Position numbers and translations under genes: made by a program | Notes under the pieces: model-generated | What the model was told of the DNA's origin: nothing | The model's database searches: none | The model's input: the letters and a program-made list of their open reading frames with translations, nothing else | Source: Nocardioides allogilvus | GTDB taxonomy: Bacteria > Actinomycetota > Actinomycetes > Propionibacteriales > Nocardioidaceae | Assembly (NCBI RefSeq): GCF_003047285.1 | Contig: NZ_PZYX01000003.1 | Coordinates: forward strand, 62,001 to 126,000 | Length of the DNA stretch: 64,000 nucleotides | Reading direction: 5' to 3' | Shown here: in pieces, positions 56,865 to 64,000 of the stretch | Layout of the letters: every line of letters starts with the position of its first letter | How positions within the stretch are numbered: the stretch's first letter is position 1

Positions 56865-57722
56865 TCATGTCGGCAGGTGCTCGTCGAGATAGGCCAGCGA
56901 GGCGTCGTACGTCGAGTCGATGCGCCGTTGCACGGAGTCGAAGTCGCGGAAGGCGAGCATGCTGTCGTCCTTGGGCGACGTGCCGGCGGCCGGCAGCACG
57001 TGGGCCTCGACGCCGTCGGGGATCTCGGCCAGCTCGCGCTGGAAGCGGTGGCGGCGTGCCACCTCGAAGCTGACGCGGGCGACCTCCCAGGGCCGCTTCG
57101 GCGCCACCAGCGGCCGGTCCATCCGGCCGACCTGCAGCACGAAGATCCGGGTCGCGCCCAGCCCCACCGCCCGCCCCACCGGGATGGAGTTGACGATGCC
57201 ACCGTCGAGGAAGTGCTCCTCGCCGTACTCCGTCGTCGCCTTCGCGGGCGGCAGCAGGCCAGGGACGGCGGCGCTGGCGACGATGGCGGGCACGAGCGGA
57301 CCGCTGGTGAACCAGTGCTCGGCAGCGCGCTCGATGCTGGCGGCGCAGACGCCGAAGGTGACCGGGAGGTCCTCGAAGGTGAGGTCGCCGAACTCGTCGA
57401 CGAGGCGTTCGCGCAGCGGCTTGGCGGAGAAGACGTGGGTGCCGCCGGTGGCCACCACGCGGCGGACGGTCCGCAACGGCCGGTCGCGGAACAGCTCGCT
57501 GCCGTCGGTGGTCCGCGACTGCGCGGTCGCGGCCCACAGGTCCGTCAGCCGGTCGATCACGCCGATCGACGGGTCGCGGGCGACCATCGCGCCGTTGAGG
57601 GCGCCGACGCTGGTGCCGAGCACGAGGTCGGGGACGATGCCGCGCTCGAAGAGGGCGCGGAGCATACCCACCTCGACGGCGCCGAGCACGCCGCCACCGC
57701 CGAGCACGAACGCCGTGGTCAC
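56865..57722 (-). CDS. Patatin-like phospholipase
   Basis: A 285-aa serine lipase/phospholipase of the patatin/RssA family. The oxyanion loop is LGGGGVLGAVEVGML, the nucleophile elbow is GTSVG (Ser about residue 38) and the catalytic Asp is in LDGG. It hydrolyses phospholipid or neutral lipid acyl chains. Pairing with a PlsC-type acyltransferase 28 bp downstream suggests a lipid-remodelling unit (inference). GTG 57722 is taken just after the DUF3817 stop. Confidence 0.87.
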   Translation of the reverse strand: MTTAFVLGGGGVLGAVEVGMLRALFERGIVPDLVLGTSVGALNGAMVARDPSIGVIDRLTDLWAATAQSRTTDGSELFRDRPLRTVRRVVATGGTHVFSAKPLRERLVDEFGDLTFEDLPVTFGVCAASIERAAEHWFTSGPLVPAIVASAAVPGLLPPAKATTEYGEEHFLDGGIVNSIPVGRAVGLGATRIFVLQVGRMDRPLVAPKRPWEVARVSFEVARRHRFQRELAEIPDGVEAHVLPAAGTSPKDDSMLAFRDFDSVQRRIDSTYDASLAYLDEHLPT

Positions 57723-57727
57723 CGGCG

Positions 57728-58084
57728 TCAGGCCAGCTCGGGGTGCTCGGCTCGCACCCGCTGGGTGGCGCGGTGCTCGGCCCAGAACGACAGGATCGGC
57801 ACGGTGCCGCACAGCAGGGTGACGACCAGGAACGGCATGTCCCACCCGGCCCGGCGGCCCAGCAGGAAGGCCATGATCAAGAAGATGAGGTAGAGCCAGC
57901 CGTGGGCCACGCCGAGGTACTGCGAGATGGCCGCACCGAGCTCGTAGGCGCTCCCGCCCTGCGGCATCGCGTCGGGGAAGAGGAGGTAGCCGTAGTGCAG
58001 CGGCAGGCCGATGAGGCACAGCACGATGAGCAGCACACCGACGACGGTGGCCATGACGCGGTAGCGGAGCAGGGCAGCCTTCAC
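57728..58084 (-). CDS. DUF3817 membrane protein
   Basis: A 118-aa protein with three hydrophobic helices and the DUF3817 pattern. It shows GVLLIVLCLIGLPLHYGYLL early, AHGWLYLIFLIMAFLLGRRA in the middle and FWAEHRATQRVRAE at the end. Conserved His residues (LHYGYL, GVAHGWLY) might bind metal or heme. Function is unknown. GTG 58084 overlaps the SURF1 stop, so the two are coupled. Confidence 0.85.
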   Translation of the reverse strand: MKAALLRYRVMATVVGVLLIVLCLIGLPLHYGYLLFPDAMPQGGSAYELGAAISQYLGVAHGWLYLIFLIMAFLLGRRAGWDMPFLVVTLLCGTVPILSFWAEHRATQRVRAEHPELA

Positions 58085-58794
58085 GACGGCGAGTCTGTCA
58101 CGCGCTCGGTGGCCTTCTCGTCGCGGACCCACCGCCACCAGACGAAGGCGGCGAAGGCCCCGAAGACCCACCACTCCAGGGCGTAGAGCAGGTTGCGCAG
58201 CGCGGTGAACGTGCCGACCTCGGGCAGCGAGTCGAGGGTCGCGGCCTCCAGCCCGGCAGCGGGTGTGGTGGCGACGACGTAGGCGCTGTAGAGGTCGTTG
58301 TCGACGCGCTGGATGGCGTCGGCGGTGCGGAGCTGGGGGACCACGTCGTCGGTGGGGTCGTCGTCGACCGAGAGGTTGCCCTCGGGCGGCTGCAGCCAGC
58401 CCGTCACCTCCCCGGTCCCGGTCGGGACGAGCGCGGCGTCCTCGGCCGGCGTCCAGCCCACCACGACGGGTACGGCGGGCTCGGTGGCCGCGCCCACGGC
58501 GAGCGGGACGACGAGCCACAGCCCGTCGCGGCCCTCGCTCTCGCGCCCGGAGACGTAGAAGGCGCCCTGCGGCAGCCATTCGCCCGTGATGCTCACGGGA
58601 CGCCCCAGGTCGGTCCCGGGGAACGGGTCGTCGGGCCCCATCACGTCGGTCAGCGGGACCGGCGCGAGCTGCGTGAGGTCACGCGCCTCGGCGGCCCGTC
58701 GCTCCTGCCAGGCCCTCAGCTGCCAGGCCCCCAGCGCGCCGGCGATAGCGACGAGCACGAGGGCGAGCGCGGTCGGCGCGATCAGGCGTCTCAC
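58081..58794 (-). CDS. SURF1-family protein (cytochrome oxidase assembly)
   Basis: A 237-aa membrane protein with the SURF1 layout: one N-terminal helix (about 6-26) with GAWQLRAWQERR, an extracytoplasmic domain and a C-terminal helix (ALEWWVFGAFAAFVWWRWVR). SURF1 helps insert heme a into cytochrome c oxidase subunit I. It starts at GTG 58794, seven bases after the lipoprotein stop, and overlaps the DUF3817 gene by GTGA. Confidence 0.85.
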   Translation of the reverse strand: MRRLIAPTALALVLVAIAGALGAWQLRAWQERRAAEARDLTQLAPVPLTDVMGPDDPFPGTDLGRPVSITGEWLPQGAFYVSGRESEGRDGLWLVVPLAVGAATEPAVPVVVGWTPAEDAALVPTGTGEVTGWLQPPEGNLSVDDDPTDDVVPQLRTADAIQRVDNDLYSAYVVATTPAAGLEAATLDSLPEVGTFTALRNLLYALEWWVFGAFAAFVWWRWVRDEKATERVTDSPS

Positions 58795-58801
58795 GGGTTC
58801 G

Positions 58802-59836
58802 TCACAGGCCGGTCGGCTCGTCCATCGGCGTGACCTCGTTGCACACCGCGAACGGCAGCAGGTCGGTCAGCGTCGCCGTGGCCGCAGCGACGGGAGCCGC
58901 GACGTCGTAGCCGATGCGCCCGGTCGAGGGGTCGACCACGGGCAGGGTGAAGGCGTCCGAGAAGCCGATCGGGCCCACGGTGGGGAAGTCGGCCGCGAGG
59001 TCGGAGCGCGCGAACAGGTCGGTGCGGTCGAGGCCCAGCCGTGCGGTGGCCACCCCGTCGGCGAAGCTCACCGCGAACCTCGCGAGCGGGTCCAGCAGGG
59101 TCGGGTCGTGCTGGCCCACCACGGCCTCCTGGTCCTCGATGTCGGCGTCCGGGCCGAGCGCGGTGCCCAGCGGCACGCACCCGGCTCGGTAGTACGCCGA
59201 CTCGGCCGGTGCGTCACTGGTCAGGTCGGCGATGCCCCCGATGGTGCCCCACGTGTCCTCACCGTCCTCCGCGATCCCGACCGAGACGAGGTGTCGCTCG
59301 GGGTCGACGACCCCTCCGCCCAGGCCCGCGACCTCGTCGCGCACCGCACGCTGCACGGGCGCGAGGTCGAGGTCGGGCCGGAACGCGAGGATCCAGCCCG
59401 GACCCTCCGGCGTCGTGAAGTGGGCCTCCCAGTCGACGTCGTCCTGGGTGAAGCCGTAGTCGAGCATCAGCCGGGAGGTCTCGTCGAGCAGCATGCCCTC
59501 GGCCAGCAGCACGCTCTCGCGACGCGCGCGCTCCCAGTAGTCCGAGCGATCACTCATCAGGTCGTCGCTGGTCAGGTCGGGCACGCCCAGGCTCGCCCGC
59601 GACTCGTCGAAGTCCGTGACGGTCACGACGCTGGCGTCGGCCGGGACCAGCGTCAGCGCGGTCTGCCCGGCAGGCGCCCTGCCGGCCGTGTCGTACGGCG
59701 CGATGGTGGGCGTGGGCTCCACCGGCAGCTCCTGCGCCCGCAGCTCGGGCTCGGAGCAGCCCACGAGGCCGGCGAGCGTCGCCGCGACGACCAGGCAGGC
59801 CAGCGGCCCGACCGGGGACGAGGACGGGAATTTCAC
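58802..59836 (-). CDS. Lipoprotein of unknown function
   Basis: A 344-aa exported protein with a lipobox LAGLVGC (Cys27). The rest is a soluble domain rich in Asp and Ala (VVTVTDFDESRASLGVPDLT, FTTPEGPGWILAFRPDLDLA) without a recognised catalytic motif. Two cysteines (AGCVPLG and FAVCNEV) could form a disulfide. It is the first gene of the lipoprotein-SURF1-DUF3817-patatin-PlsC run. ATG 59836 gives a good signal peptide. Confidence 0.75.
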   Translation of the reverse strand: MKFPSSSPVGPLACLVVAATLAGLVGCSEPELRAQELPVEPTPTIAPYDTAGRAPAGQTALTLVPADASVVTVTDFDESRASLGVPDLTSDDLMSDRSDYWERARRESVLLAEGMLLDETSRLMLDYGFTQDDVDWEAHFTTPEGPGWILAFRPDLDLAPVQRAVRDEVAGLGGGVVDPERHLVSVGIAEDGEDTWGTIGGIADLTSDAPAESAYYRAGCVPLGTALGPDADIEDQEAVVGQHDPTLLDPLARFAVSFADGVATARLGLDRTDLFARSDLAADFPTVGPIGFSDAFTLPVVDPSTGRIGYDVAAPVAAATATLTDLLPFAVCNEVTPMDEPTGL

Positions 59837-60123
59837 GCGGCGAGTCTGCCACTCGCCGTACGCACCCCGTCACCCCGCGTACCCTTCGACTCGACCGGAT
59901 CGTGTCAGGCGATCAGGCTGGAAAGGGCTCACGACTCAACCCGGCGTCGTTGTTCGGGCGCCGCTGAAACCCCCGGGAAGGTTCGATTCCCCCGCATCGG
60001 CGGGGGAATGCAACGTTCCGGGGTGTTGCAACGCTCGAGAACCTGACGGACACCCCGAGAAGTCGGGACCGTCCGGCGCGGGCCACCCTGAGCCGGTCGC
60101 TGTCGCCGTACGGCGAGAGGAGC
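59837..60123. other. Intergenic region upstream of lipoprotein gene, with terminator-like hairpin
   Basis: 287 bp without a supported gene. A perfect 10-bp hairpin (ATTCCCCCGC, loop ATCG, GCGGGGGAAT, 59986-60009) is a likely terminator for the tRNA-Ala transcript on the minus strand. The promoter of the lipoprotein gene should lie in 59840-59980. No further structure is recognised. Confidence 0.55.
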
Positions 60124-60199
60124 TGGTGGAGCCTAGGGGACTCGAACCCCTAACCCCCTCGTTGCAAACGAGGTGCGCTACCAATTGCGCCAAGGCCCC
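60124..60199 (-). tRNA. tRNA-Ala(TGC)
   Basis: A 76-nt tRNA with encoded CCA. The acceptor stem is GGGGCCT/AGGCTCC with a mismatch-tolerant pair, the D-arm is GCGCAATTGGTAGCGC, the anticodon stem CCTCG/CGAGG encloses TTTGCAA (anticodon TGC) and the T-arm carries GGTTCGAGTCC. It follows tRNA-Ile and the DLW-39 gene downstream of gyrA, the standard actinobacterial order. Confidence 0.96.
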
Positions 60200-60253
60200 C
60201 TAGGTTTCGAGACGGTCGCTGGGCGACCTCCTCAACCACCGAGGTGGTGTGGA

Positions 60254-60379
60254 TCAGGACTTGTGGACGGTGTCCGTCGCCTCGGCCCACAGTGCCTGCT
60301 CGGTCTTGCCCTCGTCGATCTTCTTCTTCGCGAAGGCGGCGCCGGCAGCAGCCAGCAGGACGACGATGAGCTTCTTCAT
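60254..60379 (-). CDS. DLW-39-family small membrane peptide
   Basis: A 41-aa peptide, [20 protein letters not shown] then [20 protein letters not shown] and Ser. It has one short hydrophobic segment, a lysine cluster and the ALWAEATD motif of the DLW-39 family described in streptomycetes and relatives. It lies between tRNA-Ile and tRNA-Ala, where this family usually sits. Function is unknown. AAGGTG upstream serves as ribosome-binding site. Confidence 0.85.
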   Translation of the reverse strand: MKKLIVVLLAAAGAAFAKKKIDEGKTEQALWAEATDTVHKS

Positions 60380-60415
60380 GCAGGCACCTTAGAAGACGGG
60401 CGGAGATCGAAGTGG

Positions 60416-60492
60416 TGGTGGGCCTAAGAGGACTTGAACCTCTGACCTCTTCCTTATCAGGGAAGCGCTCTAACCGTCTGAGCTATAGGCCC
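60416..60492 (-). tRNA. tRNA-Ile(GAT)
   Basis: A 77-nt tRNA with encoded CCA. The acceptor GGGCCTA pairs with TAGGCCC, the D-arm is GCTCAGACGGTTAGAGC, the anticodon loop CTGATAA is closed by CTTCC/GGAAG (anticodon GAT) and the T-arm carries GGTTCAAGTCC. It is 81 bp downstream of the DUF3566 stop. Confidence 0.96.
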
Positions 60493-60544
60493 GGTGTCGC
60501 TGGCGCGACGTTGGCCGCCCGAGGGCGACCGAGGGGGAACATTA

Positions 60545-60562
60545 CCCCACCGTCAGGCGGGG
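60545..60562 (-). terminator. Short hairpin downstream of DUF3566 gene
   Basis: CCCCGCC pairs with GGTGGGG (7 bp, one G-U) around a TGAC loop, 11 bp past the stop on the minus strand, followed by TAATGTT. It is a candidate terminator of the gyrBA-DUF3566 transcript. Confidence 0.55.
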
Positions 60563-60572
60563 CAACAAAACG

Positions 60573-61154
60573 TCAGCGCTCGTCCTCGGCCAACGTGACC
60601 TCGATGCCGCCGAGCAGGGCGGCGGCCATGTTGTAGAGGAACGCGGTGAGGGTGGCGATGGCGGTCAGGAGGATCACGTCGATGATGCTCACCAGCAGCG
60701 TGAAGCCCAGGACGCGACCCATGCCGAGGTAGTTGGTGACGTCGAAGTCGGAGCTGTTGGAGTCGCCCTCGACCACGCTGGCCACCGTCGCGTTGATCGA
60801 TTCCCAGACGCCGGCCGCGCCGAGCACCGACCAGACCATGAAGACCGCGACGAAGGTGACGACACCGAAGGCGACCGAGAGCAGGAACGACGTCTTCATG
60901 ACGCTCCACGGGTCGATGCGGGTCAGCCGGAGCCGGGCGCGGCGCGGTGCCTTGTTGGCGGCACCGGCCGTACGGCGATCCTGCTTGCTCGTCCCGGCCA
61001 CGGCGTTCGCACGGTGCTCCGTCGCGGCGCTGGAGAGCGCCGAGAGGATGCGCTCGCTCAGGGGCGCACGCGCGCCGGCGTCAGTCGCGGGGGCCGTGCT
61101 CGCACCGGTCGAACTCTTGCTCCCGGCAGCGCGGGGGGCAATTCGCTCAGACAT
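60573..61154 (-). CDS. DUF3566 membrane protein
   Basis: A 193-aa protein with a long polar, Ala-rich N-terminus (about 75 residues) and a DUF3566 domain. The domain has two hydrophobic helices (TSFLLSVAFGVVTFVAVFMV and VLGFTLLVSIIDVILLTAIA) and the family motif RLRLTRIDPWSVMKTSFLLS. It follows gyrA by 3 bp as in most actinobacteria (Rv0007-like). Function is unknown, though links to cell-wall and division proteins have been reported for relatives. Confidence 0.92.
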   Translation of the reverse strand: MSERIAPRAAGSKSSTGASTAPATDAGARAPLSERILSALSSAATEHRANAVAGTSKQDRRTAGAANKAPRRARLRLTRIDPWSVMKTSFLLSVAFGVVTFVAVFMVWSVLGAAGVWESINATVASVVEGDSNSSDFDVTNYLGMGRVLGFTLLVSIIDVILLTAIATLTAFLYNMAAALLGGIEVTLAEDER

Positions 61155-61157
61155 GGA

Positions 61158-63881
<2,724 letters not shown>

Positions 63882-63937
63882 GTGTCTGTGTGTCTCTCTG
63901 GTCGAATCTAGGAGAATCTAGGACTGGTGTTAGAGAC

Positions 63938-64000
63938 CTAGATATCGAGGAATCGAACGTCCTTGGCGTTGCGCTGGATGAAGGAGCGGCGCTGCTCGAC
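63938..64000 (-). CDS. gyrB: DNA gyrase subunit B, 3' end only
   Basis: The last 20 codons and TAG stop of gyrB read VEQRRSFIQRNAKDVRFLDI, the conserved GyrB C-terminus. The rest lies beyond the window edge. It forms the gyrB-gyrA operon and orients the window: the replication origin lies to the right. Confidence 0.95.
   Translation of the reverse strand, partial: VEQRRSFIQRNAKDVRFLDI

Noticed and set aside
59976..60009. Possible tRNA remnant (GGTTCGATTCC followed by a GC hairpin)
   Set aside because: Only the T-loop-like words match. No acceptor, D-arm or anticodon arm can be built, and the hairpin fits a terminator better.

Overview
The window is high-GC actinobacterial chromosome, most likely from Nocardioides or a close relative (Nocardioidaceae). 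This rests on base composition, frequent GTG starts, a mycothiol-type DinB enzyme, an AlkB-rubredoxin fusion, polyphosphate glucokinase, CrgA and a DLW-39 peptide. It lies just to one side of the replication origin: the right edge holds the 3' end of gyrB followed by gyrA, a DUF3566 gene, tRNA-Ile, a DLW-39 peptide gene and tRNA-Ala, all on the minus strand. The genus is inferred from gene content, not measured.

Layout. (1) 0-3.6 kb: an MFS exporter fragment, a VanY-like lipoprotein and a membrane-anchored GH16-like protein. (2) 3.6-23.3 kb: a surface-polysaccharide locus. A five-gene plus-strand operon (aminotransferase, initiating phosphoglycosyltransferase, two GT4 enzymes, a polymerase) converges on an eight-gene minus-strand operon (Wzz-like protein, a four-enzyme set for a UDP-2,3-diamino-glucuronic acid, methyltransferase, acyltransferase, flippase). 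A second polymerase/ligase, a WbpM/PglF-like dehydratase, two GT2 enzymes and a DUF6056-like membrane protein follow. The last GT2 gene and the DUF6056-like gene sit between 22-bp direct repeats and look inserted. (3) 23.3-28 kb: MFS exporter and alkane-oxidation genes (AlkB-rubredoxin, 3Fe-4S ferredoxin, TetR, and a ferritin-like diiron protein convergent with them). (4) 28-36.8 kb: housekeeping and small-molecule genes (polyphosphate glucokinase, malic enzyme, Cys-type glutathione peroxidase, nitroreductase, secreted metalloprotease).

(5) 36.8-42.6 kb: an accessory island between the terminator of the metalloprotease gene and the terminator of tRNA-Leu(CAG). It holds a VOC protein, a HAD phosphatase and SnoaL-like pair flanked by copies of an HTH gene end, two small HTH regulators, and a translationally coupled pair. 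That pair is a tyrosine-recombinase-like protein lacking its catalytic residues and a 626-residue DDE transposase-like protein. It is the best candidate for an undescribed system.

(6) 42.7-64 kb: the conserved origin-proximal block. It contains tRNA-Leu, the cell-envelope signalling operon fhaA-fhaB-pstP-rodA-pbpA-pknA-pknB, DUF881, crgA (with an internal duplication), rhomboid protease and cyclophilin. A lipid and membrane-protein cluster (acyltransferase, patatin, DUF3817, SURF1, lipoprotein) and gyrase complete it. The FHA/phosphatase/kinase operon is known to regulate peptidoglycan synthesis at the pole and septum, and RodA and PbpA are its synthetic arm. An intergenic stretch at 53.2-53.5 kb carries DnaA-box-like sequences and a long inverted repeat.
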